DNA of 44,716 bases, taken from assembly GCA_020832135.1 (NCBI GenBank), contig JAFIFG010000004.1, positions 1 through 44,716 on the forward strand, written 5' to 3'. Below the pieces are notes generated by a model, which was given only the letters and a program-made list of their open reading frames with translations, ran no database searches and was not told where the DNA came from. This document shows positions 24,620 to 33,271 of this stretch, piece by piece; within the stretch, counting starts at the first letter, position 1, and every line of letters starts with the position of its first letter. The DNA comes from Clostridiaceae bacterium. GTDB lineage: Bacteria; Bacillota; Clostridia; Peptostreptococcales; Natronincolaceae. The position numbers and the translations under genes were made by a program.

Positions 24620-26137
24620 ATGGAGAAATTAAAAATCTATTTTACATCAGATGTCCATGGCTACATATTTCCTACAGATTATCGAGACCAGGACACAAAG
24701 GCCCTAGGTTTTCTAAATATAATGGAGGAATTTCATAAAGATGGCAATACATTAATTATTGATGGTGGTGATACGATTCAAGGGTCACCCTTTGCCACCT
24801 ACTTATCCAACTTAGATTTTGATTACCACCCTATGGCTGAAGTGATGAATGAAGTAGGGTATGATTATATTACTTTAGGTAATCATGACTTTAATTATGG
24901 CTATGATTACCTAAAGAAATATGTGAATAACTTAAATGCAAAATGCTTATGTGCCAATGTTACAGATATTTCTAATGGTATTCCTATTCTATCCTATGAC
25001 ATAAAACAAATGGCGAACGGATTAACCGTTGGAGTTATTGGGTTTACTACAGACTTTATTCCCGTTTGGGAAAAAGAAGAACATCTTACTAATTTTCAAA
25101 TAACAGATGCACACTCTTCTATAAAAGATGCTTATGAGAAGCTAAAAGAAGAGGTGGATTTACTAGTTGGTATTTATCATGGGGGCTTTGAATACGATCT
25201 TGAGAACCATAAAAAATTAAGTGATACATCTGAAAACATTGCCTATGCAATATGTAAAGATTATGATTTCGATATATTGCTAACGGGACATCAACATATG
25301 GAAATAGAAGGCAAATACATTCATGGCACCTATATTGCACAACCACCTCACTATGGTAGAAAATATATTGATATGGATATTACTTTTCAGGATAGTAAAA
25401 TAAAAAAAATTACCTCTTGTTTAAAAGAACCCGGACTACAACCCCATGAGAAGATGTACAATAAAATGATTGAAATAGAAAATAAAGTGCAGCAATGGTT
25501 AGATCAGCCTGTAGGGTTTTTAGACATGGAGCTTCACCCCAAAAGTCATTTAGAAATGGCATTACATGGTTCTTATCTTGCCAACTTTATTAACCAAATT
25601 CAACTAGAGATAAGCGGTGCTGATATTTCCTGTACCTCCTTTGCAAACTCTGTAAAGGGTTTTGATAAGGAGGTTACTATTAGAGATATAGTATCTACTT
25701 ATATCTATCCTAATACTTTGCTTGTTTTAGAAATAACAGGTCAAGACCTATTATTAGCTCTTGAAAGATGTGCTAGCTATTTTTGTAACAACAATGGTTC
25801 TATTACCATCTCTGATACCTTCCTAAAACCAAAGGTAGAGCATTATAATTATGACTATTTCTCTAATATTTATTATACCTTTGATTTAACAAAGGAAGTA
25901 GGCAACCGGGTTGTTGATGCTGAGTTTAATGGCAAAAACATTTTGCAGAATGAAGCCTATACATTGGTGATGAATAATTATCGTGCCAGTGGTACAGGGG
26001 GCTATGATTTTTATGAAAAAGCAAAAATTATAAAGGAAATTCAAATTGTAATGCCAGAGATTGTTATTAACTATTTCCAAAAGCATAAGAAAGTTGTAGT
26101 GGATAAAACCCAATATATGAATAAACCCATTAGTTAA
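24620..26137 (+). CDS. Bifunctional metallophosphatase/5'-nucleotidase (UshA family), cytoplasmic
   Basis: A 505-residue enzyme. The N-terminal calcineurin-like domain carries the dimetal motifs DVHGY (residues 11-15), DGGDTIQG, GNHDFNYG and GHQHME. The C-terminal 5'-nucleotidase domain begins near residue 290 (ADISCTSFANSVKG; YIYPNTLLVLEITGQDLL) and ends with NYRASGTGGYDFY, a nucleotide-binding motif. Unlike secreted UshA there is no signal peptide, so it is probably cytoplasmic and hydrolyses nucleotides, nucleotide sugars or 2',3'-cyclic nucleotides. Ribosome binding site GGAGGAG. Monocistronic: a terminator follows at 26257-26309. Confidence 0.92.
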   Translation: MEKLKIYFTSDVHGYIFPTDYRDQDTKALGFLNIMEEFHKDGNTLIIDGGDTIQGSPFATYLSNLDFDYHPMAEVMNEVGYDYITLGNHDFNYGYDYLKKYVNNLNAKCLCANVTDISNGIPILSYDIKQMANGLTVGVIGFTTDFIPVWEKEEHLTNFQITDAHSSIKDAYEKLKEEVDLLVGIYHGGFEYDLENHKKLSDTSENIAYAICKDYDFDILLTGHQHMEIEGKYIHGTYIAQPPHYGRKYIDMDITFQDSKIKKITSCLKEPGLQPHEKMYNKMIEIENKVQQWLDQPVGFLDMELHPKSHLEMALHGSYLANFINQIQLEISGADISCTSFANSVKGFDKEVTIRDIVSTYIYPNTLLVLEITGQDLLLALERCASYFCNNNGSITISDTFLKPKVEHYNYDYFSNIYYTFDLTKEVGNRVVDAEFNGKNILQNEAYTLVMNNYRASGTGGYDFYEKAKIIKEIQIVMPEIVINYFQKHKKVVVDKTQYMNKPIS

Positions 26138-26256
26138 TATTAAATAAATTTGCAAATACATAAAAAAAGGCTGACCATAGTTTCAATTTGCTCTTATAAC
26201 ATTTTAGATACCATATCATGAGAAATCAATTTAAATTCACAAAATATTAAAGTAAG

Positions 26257-26309
26257 AAAAACACAACATAACTCTTATTGATCCACAGTAGGAGTTATGT
26301 TGTGTTTTT
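26257..26309. terminator. Bidirectional terminator between nucleotidase and ABC operon
   Basis: A perfect 18-bp stem (26257-26274 with 26292-26309) with a 17-base loop, flanked by A/T runs on both sides; the two genes converge on it. Confidence 0.87.
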
Positions 26310-26316
26310 TAAAAAA

Positions 26317-27924
26317 TTATCTTATTGTTGTATTTACAAGGCCTCTAAAAATTTGCCATGTTCCTGTAGATATTTCAAAATTCTCTACCTTTTCATTCAT
26401 TACCATAACATTATTTCTATGAAAAACCACCAACACCGGTGTGTTTTCTAAAATTTCAGCTTGAATCTTTCGGTGTAGATTTAATCTTTCCTCTGTATCT
26501 AAAGAAATATGTAGCTTCTCTATAGAAGCATCTAATTCAGGTGAAGTATATATGCTATAGGTGGAATCACTGTGCCAATAGCCCCTTAAATAATGGTTGG
26601 TAGGATCATCATGGGGTACTAACCATTGACCAATCATAATCATATCATAATTTTTCTCCACTAAAGCTTCTCGTAGAGCACCACTTTCTAAGTGTACTAA
26701 TTCAAGGTCTATACCGATTTCACTTAATTGATTTTGTATAACGGCACTTAATATTTTATCCTCTTCATTACTAGCACCTAGGGTAAGTTTGACCTTTAAC
26801 TGTTGTCCATTTTTCTCTAATATACCATCACCACTTACATCTTGCCAACCAGCTTCATCTAGTAACGATTTTGCTTTTTCTACATTATATTGTGGTAAAG
26901 TAGTATCATTATTCATAAAGCTATTATAAGCTTCTGCAAAAAAATTACTTGGAGCCTCTGCTAGATCTTCCAAAAGTTTAGGTACTATATCATTAAAGTC
27001 AATAGCATGGGCCACCGCCTGTCTTACCCTTGCATCTTCAAATGGACCTTCATAAACATTGAAGAAAATAAGCTCTGAGGTCTGTCCCATTTTTTTAACA
27101 ATTTTCATATTAGGAAGACTCTTTAATCTTTGTACTGCTGTAAGAGCTTCTCTACCACTCATCATATCAATTTCTCCAGCCTGTAGGGCTAAGGCTCTCG
27201 TTTCTGCATCTGGTATCACTTTAAAGGTTAGTTTTTCTAAAGTAGGTGTACCTCCAAAATAATCTTCATTTCTTTTCATGATAAACTCACTATCTTTAGT
27301 CCAACTTTCAAGTTTAAATGGTCCTGTTCCAATGGCCTCAGTAACATTTCCTTCTTTATCAAATGCATTGGGACTTACCATAGCTAAGAAAGGTGGTGTT
27401 AAGTCAGAATCAAAAGTGTATACTGGCTCTTTTAAATGGATGGCTAATGTATGGGTATTCACTACTTCTACTTCCTCTACTGCAGAAAGCCAACCCTTTC
27501 CTGTTCCTTCTCTTCTTATCTCAAGATTTATTTTTGCTGCATCAGCATCCCATGGAGTTCCATCATGGAATAGAACATTTTCTCTTAATTGAAAGGTCCA
27601 TGTTTTACCATCCTCGCTCATTTCCCATGATTCAGCTAAGCCAGGTGATTTTTCAAAGTCCATATTCAACTCTACTAAGTTGTTATAAATTAAAGCACGT
27701 ACAAAGTCTGACATAGAGCTTCCTGGGTCATAGCCCCTTAAATCAAATTGCTCACCTATAATTATATGTTGAGGTGTTATTATTTCCAATCCCTCTGATT
27801 TAACACTTTCTGTGCTAGCACTTTCAATATCCTCTCCTGATTGACATCCCACTAGAAAAACTGATCCCATTAAAAATATAATCATAATTAAGCTAAAATA
27901 CTTTTTAAATACAATATGCTTCAT
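26317..27924 (-). CDS. ABC transporter substrate-binding lipoprotein (nickel/peptide, NikA-like)
   Basis: A 535-residue SBP family 5 lipoprotein. The lipobox is LVGC with the lipidated cysteine at residue 27. Family-5 features include WTFQLRENVLFHDGTPWDAD, AIGTGPFKLESWT, FKVIPDAETRALALQAGEIDMM and AHAIDFNDIV. The wording around VIPDAETRALALQAGEID is closer to NikA than to peptide-binding OppA, so nickel or a metal-chelate complex is a plausible ligand; short peptides remain possible. It is the last gene of the five-gene operon, four bases after the OppF-type ATPase. Ribosome binding site AAGGGGGA. Confidence 0.85.
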   Translation of the reverse strand: MKHIVFKKYFSLIMIIFLMGSVFLVGCQSGEDIESASTESVKSEGLEIITPQHIIIGEQFDLRGYDPGSSMSDFVRALIYNNLVELNMDFEKSPGLAESWEMSEDGKTWTFQLRENVLFHDGTPWDADAAKINLEIRREGTGKGWLSAVEEVEVVNTHTLAIHLKEPVYTFDSDLTPPFLAMVSPNAFDKEGNVTEAIGTGPFKLESWTKDSEFIMKRNEDYFGGTPTLEKLTFKVIPDAETRALALQAGEIDMMSGREALTAVQRLKSLPNMKIVKKMGQTSELIFFNVYEGPFEDARVRQAVAHAIDFNDIVPKLLEDLAEAPSNFFAEAYNSFMNNDTTLPQYNVEKAKSLLDEAGWQDVSGDGILEKNGQQLKVKLTLGASNEEDKILSAVIQNQLSEIGIDLELVHLESGALREALVEKNYDMIMIGQWLVPHDDPTNHYLRGYWHSDSTYSIYTSPELDASIEKLHISLDTEERLNLHRKIQAEILENTPVLVVFHRNNVMVMNEKVENFEISTGTWQIFRGLVNTTIR

Positions 27925-27927
27925 TTC

Positions 27928-28959
27928 TTAATCCCCCTTATAATTGTTTTTTGTAAAATGACAAGCTACTCTATGACCCTTTGCTACATCTTTTAAAGAT
28001 GGTTCCTTTTCCTTGCATACATCCTGTCCTTGAGGACACCTCCCATAAAATCTACATCCCTTAGGTGTATCTAATGGGTTAGGTAGTTCTCCTATTAAAT
28101 GATGATGCTTTAGGAGGTTTTTTTCTCCTTCTGCTGTAGGGACAGCTGAAAGCAATAGCTTCGTATAAGGATGTTTCGCCTGTTTTATTAAATTTTTACT
28201 GTTTATTACTTCAACTATTTTTCCTAAGTACATAACAGCAATTTCATCACTAATATATTTTACCGCTGCTATGTCATGGGAAATAAATAGATATGACAAG
28301 CCTAGAGTTTCTTTTAACTTTGTTAATAGATTTAAAATCTGTGCTTGAATAGAAACATCCAAGCTAGCTGTAGCTTCATCACATAAAATTAATTTTGGAT
28401 TCAAGGCAAGAGCTCTTGCAATAGTAATTCTTTGTTTTTGTCCCCCACTAAATTCATGGGGATAACGTTCTAAAGCTTCTTCCCCTAAACCCACTATAGA
28501 TAATAATTCCTTTGTTCTCTCTTTTCTACTTTCCCTATTTCCTATTTGAAAATTCATTAAAGGTTCTTGGATAATATCACATACTTTCATTCTAGGGTTC
28601 AAGGAGGCATGTACATCTTGAAAAACTGCCTGTATATTTTTTCTCACTTGCTTTAATTTTTTCCCCTTTAACTCTGTGATATCCTCTCCCTCAAACATTA
28701 CCTTACCTTCGGATGGTTCCTCTATCTTTAAGATTAACTTTCCCAAAGTGCTTTTTCCACAACCACTTTCGCCAACTAAGCCTAAAGTTTTTCCTTCTTT
28801 AATTTCTATAGATACATTATCTACTGCCACCAATTGTTCTTTACTTCTAGAAAAAAAGCCTTTCGATATGGTGTATTCCTTTCTTAAACCAACGGTTTTT
28901 AACAATATTTTTTCTTTTGAATCATTGATCCTATTACAGAGCCATAGCTGTTTTTCCAA
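27928..28959 (-). CDS. ABC transporter ATPase, OppF/NikE type
   Basis: A 343-residue ATPase. Walker A GESGCGKST, signature FSGGQKQRITIARALALNP, Walker B LILCDEATASLD. The C-terminal oligopeptide/nickel domain carries GCRFYGRCPQGQDVC. It overlaps the OppD-type gene by 26 bases; the start is TTG at 28959, behind GGAGTCC, with no closer in-frame ATG. It would pair with the adjacent OppD-type ATPase to drive the two permeases. Confidence 0.9.
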   Translation of the reverse strand: MEKQLWLCNRINDSKEKILLKTVGLRKEYTISKGFFSRSKEQLVAVDNVSIEIKEGKTLGLVGESGCGKSTLGKLILKIEEPSEGKVMFEGEDITELKGKKLKQVRKNIQAVFQDVHASLNPRMKVCDIIQEPLMNFQIGNRESRKERTKELLSIVGLGEEALERYPHEFSGGQKQRITIARALALNPKLILCDEATASLDVSIQAQILNLLTKLKETLGLSYLFISHDIAAVKYISDEIAVMYLGKIVEVINSKNLIKQAKHPYTKLLLSAVPTAEGEKNLLKHHHLIGELPNPLDTPKGCRFYGRCPQGQDVCKEKEPSLKDVAKGHRVACHFTKNNYKGD

Positions 28960-29950
28960 TATAGGACTCCTCGCCTATGACATTTAGAACATTGGCTTTA
29001 TGACAGGCTACCCTTACTCCTTCTGCTGTTTCCATAGTTATTGGCTTTTGAAATTTACATAGACCATCAGCAAATTCACACCTGGGGTGAAAGACACAGC
29101 CTGAAGGTAATTTGTGCAAAGAAGGTGGGGAACCAGCAATAGAAATTAATTTTTCTCCATCGTTATCTAAACTAGGTACAGATCCTAATAATGCTTTTGT
29201 ATAAGGATGTGTAGGATTTTTAAATATAGTGGAGGTCTTGCCATATTCCACTACTGAGCCTGCATACATCACAGCTATAGTATCTGCTACTTGATACACT
29301 ACCCCTAAATTATGTGAAACTAAAATAATACTGGTACCATAGTTTTCTCTTAATGATTGTATCTCTTTAAGAATTTGTGCTTGCACCGTTACATCTAAAG
29401 CTGTGGTAGGCTCATCTGCAATCAATACTTTTGGTCTTAATGCCAATGCCATAGCAATCATCACTCTTTGTCTCATGCCTCCGCTTAGTTGAAAAGAAAA
29501 ACGATTCATAATTCTAGAAGGGTTAGGCAGATTTAACTTTAACAGCATTTCTTCTGCTAATTTCTTTGCCTCCTTCTTATCTATCTTAAGTCGGGAGGAT
29601 AAGGTTTCTATAAATTGACTGCCTATCTTTCTAACGGGATTTAGAGCCGTCATGGAGTCTTGAAAAATCATGCCTATTTCTCTTCCCCTTACCTTCCTCT
29701 TTTCTTCCTCTGTTAAATAAAGTAGGTCTTTACCTTGGAAAATCATTTGTCCTTCCGTCACTCTACCTGTAGATGGTAATAAATCTAGTACGCTACGAGA
29801 AAGGGTGGTTTTACCACAACCGCTTTCCCCTACTATCCCTAATATTTCCCCAGATTTCAATTGTATCTCCGCTTGGCTTACAGCATTAACTCCAACACCA
29901 TTACTAGCAAAATTAACAGATAAATTTCTAATATCTAGTATAGTTTCCAT
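28934..29950 (-). CDS. ABC transporter ATPase, OppD/NikD type
   Basis: A 338-residue ATPase: Walker [10 protein letters not shown], signature [19 protein letters not shown], Walker [13 protein letters not shown], and C-terminal [15 protein letters not shown]. Translation begins at an ATG behind GGGAGTG, 25 bases after the OppC-type gene. Forms the ATPase heterodimer with the downstream protein. Confidence 0.92.
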   Translation of the reverse strand: METILDIRNLSVNFASNGVGVNAVSQAEIQLKSGEILGIVGESGCGKTTLSRSVLDLLPSTGRVTEGQMIFQGKDLLYLTEEEKRKVRGREIGMIFQDSMTALNPVRKIGSQFIETLSSRLKIDKKEAKKLAEEMLLKLNLPNPSRIMNRFSFQLSGGMRQRVMIAMALALRPKVLIADEPTTALDVTVQAQILKEIQSLRENYGTSIILVSHNLGVVYQVADTIAVMYAGSVVEYGKTSTIFKNPTHPYTKALLGSVPSLDNDGEKLISIAGSPPSLHKLPSGCVFHPRCEFADGLCKFQKPITMETAEGVRVACHKANVLNVIGEESYIGKTAMAL

Positions 29951-29975
29951 CCTAGTTCACACTCCCTTGGAATTA

Positions 29976-30845
29976 TTACACACTTTTAGGATCATATAAA
30001 TCTCTAAGTCCATCTCCTATGAGATTAAATGCCATTACCACTAGCAAAATAGCCGCCCCTGGAAAAAAAATCACCCACGGAGCTGTTTGTATATAGGATC
30101 TGCCATCATTGATCATAGCACCCCATTCTGGAGTAGGTGGCTGTGCTCCTAGTCCTAAAAAGGATAATCCTGCAATCCTCAAAATAATGCTGCCTACATC
30201 TAATGTTGCTAAAACGATAATAGGAGAAATAATATTAGGTAAAATATGTCGTAAAATAATAGAAGTATGTGAAGTTCCACTGGTGCTCGCTATTTTTACA
30301 TAATCCTTTTCTTTAATGGAAAGCACCATACCCCTTACAATCCTCGCATAACCTACCCATTGTACAGCTGCAACAGCGATCATGGTGTTCATGAGGTTAG
30401 GCCCTAAAATTCCAGCTATTGCCAATGCCAATATTAATCCCGGAAAAGCCAATAGTATGTCTATCACTCGCATAATAAAATTATCAATGAAGCCTCCCAT
30501 ATATCCTGATAATAGTCCAATGGAAACTCCAATGGTTAAAATAATAATTAAAACAATAATTGCTATTGTCATAGAAACTCTGCCGCCATAAAGTGTTCTA
30601 GCGAAAATGCACCTTCCCAAATGATCTGTTCCCATAGGATAAGTTCTACTGGGAGGATTTAATCTCTCCATCAAATCTACCTTTACTGGATCATTCCTTG
30701 TTAACAAAGGTGCCATAGCAGTAAGGAGTAAAACCAAGATTAAAACAACACATCCTACTAATGCCATCTTGTCTTTGAACACCTTATGTATATTAAGGCT
30801 TTTGTAGGTTTTTACTTGTTGGGTAAGGTTAATCTTATGCTCCAT
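29976..30845 (-). CDS. ABC transporter permease, OppC/NikC type
   Basis: A 289-residue inner-membrane permease. N-terminal helix (about residues 28-48), the NPPSRTYPMGTDHLGR loop typical of DppC/NikC, four further helices, and the EAA-like ILRHILPNIISPIIV coupling region. The start is one base after the OppB-type stop. Partner of the permease below. Confidence 0.93.
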   Translation of the reverse strand: MEHKINLTQQVKTYKSLNIHKVFKDKMALVGCVVLILVLLLTAMAPLLTRNDPVKVDLMERLNPPSRTYPMGTDHLGRCIFARTLYGGRVSMTIAIIVLIIILTIGVSIGLLSGYMGGFIDNFIMRVIDILLAFPGLILALAIAGILGPNLMNTMIAVAAVQWVGYARIVRGMVLSIKEKDYVKIASTSGTSHTSIILRHILPNIISPIIVLATLDVGSIILRIAGLSFLGLGAQPPTPEWGAMINDGRSYIQTAPWVIFFPGAAILLVVMAFNLIGDGLRDLYDPKSV

Positions 30846-30846
30846 C

Positions 30847-31785
30847 CTACATCTTCCCTTCCGTAGAAATTCGTGGATCTAACAGTCTATAGGATATATC
30901 TACAATAAGGTTGACTACTACGAAAGTTAGTGCCGTCCATAAAACATAACCTTGAATCACTGGATAATCCCTACTGAAAATCGATTCAACTAAAAACTTT
31001 CCAACCCCAGGCCATGCAAAAATGTTTTCTACGATAACTGTGCCGCCTAATAGATGACCAAAGCTCATACCAAAGGCTGTCACCACTGGAATTAGAGCAT
31101 TTTTTAAAGCATTATTTATAATAATGATATTTTCCCTTAATCCTCTTGACCGGGCTGCTAAAATAAAGTCCTCTCCCAACACCTCTAACATACTGGCTCG
31201 AATTAATCTAGCATAGGTTGCAGCCATCCCCATTCCTAAAGTTACTGAAGGTAAAAATAGATGTCTTAAGGTTCCCCTTCCCATTACTGGAAAAATAGAT
31301 AGTCTTACTGAAAAAAGATAAATAAGCATTAGTCCTAGCCAAAAGGAAGGCATGGATGCTCCAAAGAAAGCAAAGATACGGCTTGTATGATCTATCCATT
31401 TATTTTTAAATATCGCTGATAAAATACCTATAGGAAGTGCAAGAAAAATCATGATCACAAGACCTCCAAAGGTTAATTCTATAGTAGCAGGCAATTGATA
31501 TAAAATTTCCTCCGCTACATCTCCTCCTGTTCTAAAGGACCTACCTAAGTCTCCCCTTAAAACATTTCTAACCCATTTGGAATACTGTACCACCAAAGGG
31601 TCATTGAGTCCTAATCTGTCTCTCAGTATCTCAACTTCTTCTGTTGTTGCCTCCATTCCCATTTGTCTGAGGATTAATTCCGCAGGATCTCCTGGTATTA
31701 ACTGACTTAATCCAAAGGTAAGGATAGATACACCTATCATAACTATAATTAGATAAAAACTTCTTTTTGCGATGTAATTTATCAA
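30847..31785 (-). CDS. ABC transporter permease, OppB/NikB type
   Basis: A 312-residue permease. The opening INYIAKRSFYLIIVMIGVSI is a family N-terminal helix, then IPGDPAELILRQMG and EAA-like ARSRGLRENIIIINNALKN. I choose the TTG at 31785 because GAAGGGTGG lies eight bases before it; the GTG at 31797 is inside that ribosome binding site. It is the first gene of the operon and has a regulated-looking leader (31798-31914). Confidence 0.9.
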   Translation of the reverse strand: MINYIAKRSFYLIIVMIGVSILTFGLSQLIPGDPAELILRQMGMEATTEEVEILRDRLGLNDPLVVQYSKWVRNVLRGDLGRSFRTGGDVAEEILYQLPATIELTFGGLVIMIFLALPIGILSAIFKNKWIDHTSRIFAFFGASMPSFWLGLMLIYLFSVRLSIFPVMGRGTLRHLFLPSVTLGMGMAATYARLIRASMLEVLGEDFILAARSRGLRENIIIINNALKNALIPVVTAFGMSFGHLLGGTVIVENIFAWPGVGKFLVESIFSRDYPVIQGYVLWTALTFVVVNLIVDISYRLLDPRISTEGKM

Positions 31786-31812
31786 ATTATATACCACCCT
31801 TCAAAAAACAAG

Positions 31813-31851
31813 AGACTTGCCCTTTTATTTAAAATAAAAGATAGCAAGTCT
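31813..31851 (-). promoter_or_regulatory. Terminator/attenuator-like hairpin in the ABC operon leader
   Basis: AGACTTGC (31813-31820) with GCAAGTCT (31844-31851) and inner CTTTTATTT (31822-31830) with AAATAAAAG (31832-31840). Read leftward it is followed by CTTGTTTTTT, as in an intrinsic terminator, upstream of the first gene. A competing hairpin, AAGTC-ATGAA-GACTT, overlaps one arm. Confidence 0.6.
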
Positions 31852-31920
31852 TCATGACTTTTTCTTATGAATTTTCAAACTCATAATAAATTAGTAAATA
31901 TTAACTTTTTATTTATATTA

Positions 31921-31950
31921 AGTATAGCATTATTGATAAAGTTTTGTCAA
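31921..31950 (-). promoter_or_regulatory. Sigma-A promoter of the ABC transporter operon
   Basis: On the minus strand, -35 TTGACA (31945-31950) and -10 TATACT (31921-31926) with an 18-base spacer. The leader is about 115 to 130 bases long. Confidence 0.78.
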
Positions 31951-32032
31951 TTAAAAACTTCAAATAATTGTAAGTTTTCTCGTATTTGAATATTACCAAA
32001 ATTCGCTTAGGAATTAATCTTGTAAAATAGTA

Positions 32033-32093
32033 GAACTTTAAATATAATTAGAGCCATACAATCAAATTATGACTCTAATTATATTTAAAGTTC
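32033..32093. repeat. Perfect 21-bp inverted repeat before XdhC-like gene
   Basis: 32033-32053 is the exact reverse complement of 32073-32093. Past one mismatch, CATA/TATG (32055-32058, 32067-32070) extends the stem. It ends 11 bases before the ribosome binding site GGATGGTG. Confidence 0.85.
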
Positions 32094-32118
32094 AAAAGGA
32101 ATTGGATGGTGAATAAAA

Positions 32119-33201
32119 TTGTTTAATAGTAATTATAAGGATTTGTTAGATAAATTAAATTCTGGTGAAGAAACGGTCTTGTTAACCTATATGAAGTCGA
32201 TTAATGAAAAAAGTGGCTCTATTACAAACAAGGTCTCTTTAACTAAAGATGATATTGATACCAAGTTCTCTTCTTTGGGTAAAAAAAAGGACCTTCATGA
32301 AAGGGTTTATCAAGTATTGGACTCAGGTAGCCCTCAACTTTTTAATAATCAAGGGGATGAAATGATCTTAATTGAACCGTTTTTTCCCAAACCTCGTTTA
32401 ATCATCTTTGGTGGTGGACATATCGCAAAACCTTTGTCTGAGTTTGGAGACAAAGTAGGATTTACTATTGCCATTATAGACGATCGGCCTTTCTTTGCGA
32501 ACTCCAATCGGTTTCCTGAAGCTAGTCAAGTTATCTGTGAGGATTTTGAGAACTCTTTTAATCTGCTTCAACCAAATAAGACTGACTTTATGGTAATTGT
32601 AACAAGAGGTCACCGACATGATGAGACCTGCTTGCGTAAAACATTGAATTACAACCCTGCCTACATAGGAATGATTGGATCAAAGCGTCGAGTTCAAGAT
32701 TTGAAGAATAAATTAATACAGGAGGGTTATTCTACTGAAGAACTGAATAGAGTCAATACTCCTATTGGATTGGATATAGGTGCAATAACCCCTGAGGAAA
32801 TAGCGATCTCCATTATAGCAGAGGTTATCAGTTTTCGCAGAAGAAATAGAAATAAAGGAAGTAGTAAAACTAATAAAGGATTTAATTGGCCAGAGTTTGA
32901 CCTTGAGGTGATGCAAGAAATAGTTAAAGAAAAAGAAGATCCAAAAGCACTGGCCACCATCATTTCCACAAAAGGATCTGTCCCTAGAAAAGCAGGAGCA
33001 AAAATGATAGTTTATCCTGATGGCAGAACCATCGGAAGTATTGGTGGAGGTTGCAGCGAAGCTGCTGTAATCACTGTAGCAAGAGATGTTATATTAAATA
33101 AAGGATATATAATTCAGCATGTGGATATGACTGGTGATATAGCTGAAGAGGAAGGTATGGTTTGTGGCGGTACCATGGAAGTACTAATCGAATCTTTATA
33201 A
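32119..33201 (+). CDS. XdhC/CoxI family protein (molybdenum-hydroxylase maturation type)
   Basis: A 360-residue protein. A short N-terminal segment (about 1-85) looks like a degenerate CoxI domain. A Rossmann-like XdhC domain follows (LIIFGGGHIAKPLSEFGDKV; IDDRPFFANSNRFP; VIVTRGHRHDETCL; YIGMIGSKRR). A C-terminal CoxI-type domain at about 265-360 (IISTKGSVPRKAGAKMIVY; SIGGGCSEAAVI; EGMVCGGTMEV) ends the protein. XdhC proteins protect or sulfurate the molybdenum cofactor for hydroxylases such as xanthine dehydrogenase, or take part in selenium-dependent versions; no hydroxylase gene lies here. The start is TTG at 32119, with GGATGGTG seven bases before it. Confidence 0.88.
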   Translation: MFNSNYKDLLDKLNSGEETVLLTYMKSINEKSGSITNKVSLTKDDIDTKFSSLGKKKDLHERVYQVLDSGSPQLFNNQGDEMILIEPFFPKPRLIIFGGGHIAKPLSEFGDKVGFTIAIIDDRPFFANSNRFPEASQVICEDFENSFNLLQPNKTDFMVIVTRGHRHDETCLRKTLNYNPAYIGMIGSKRRVQDLKNKLIQEGYSTEELNRVNTPIGLDIGAITPEEIAISIIAEVISFRRRNRNKGSSKTNKGFNWPEFDLEVMQEIVKEKEDPKALATIISTKGSVPRKAGAKMIVYPDGRTIGSIGGGCSEAAVITVARDVILNKGYIIQHVDMTGDIAEEEGMVCGGTMEVLIESL

Positions 33202-33211
33202 ATTTCTTCAT

Positions 33212-33245
33212 AAAAAGATACTACCTTTAATGGTAGTATCTTTTT
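33212..33245. terminator. Bidirectional terminator between XdhC-like and DUF1846 genes
   Basis: A perfect 14-bp stem (33212-33225 with 33232-33245), a 6-base loop and T-rich flanks both ways, between convergent genes. Confidence 0.85.
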
Positions 33246-33271
33246 GTGTTTTTATCTAATATATCTTCTCA

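Larger units (their letters stand above)
31786..32118. other. Divergent region between ABC operon and XdhC-like gene
   Basis: 333 bases. It holds the transporter promoter (31921-31950), the attenuator-like hairpin (31813-31851) and a long inverted repeat (32033-32093) before the rightward gene. No further gene is supported. Confidence 0.6.

Noticed and set aside
31852-31884. 10-codon leader peptide (MSLKIHKKKS) in the ABC operon leader
   Set aside because: No ribosome binding site precedes the ATG; kept only as a weak possibility for translation-based attenuation.
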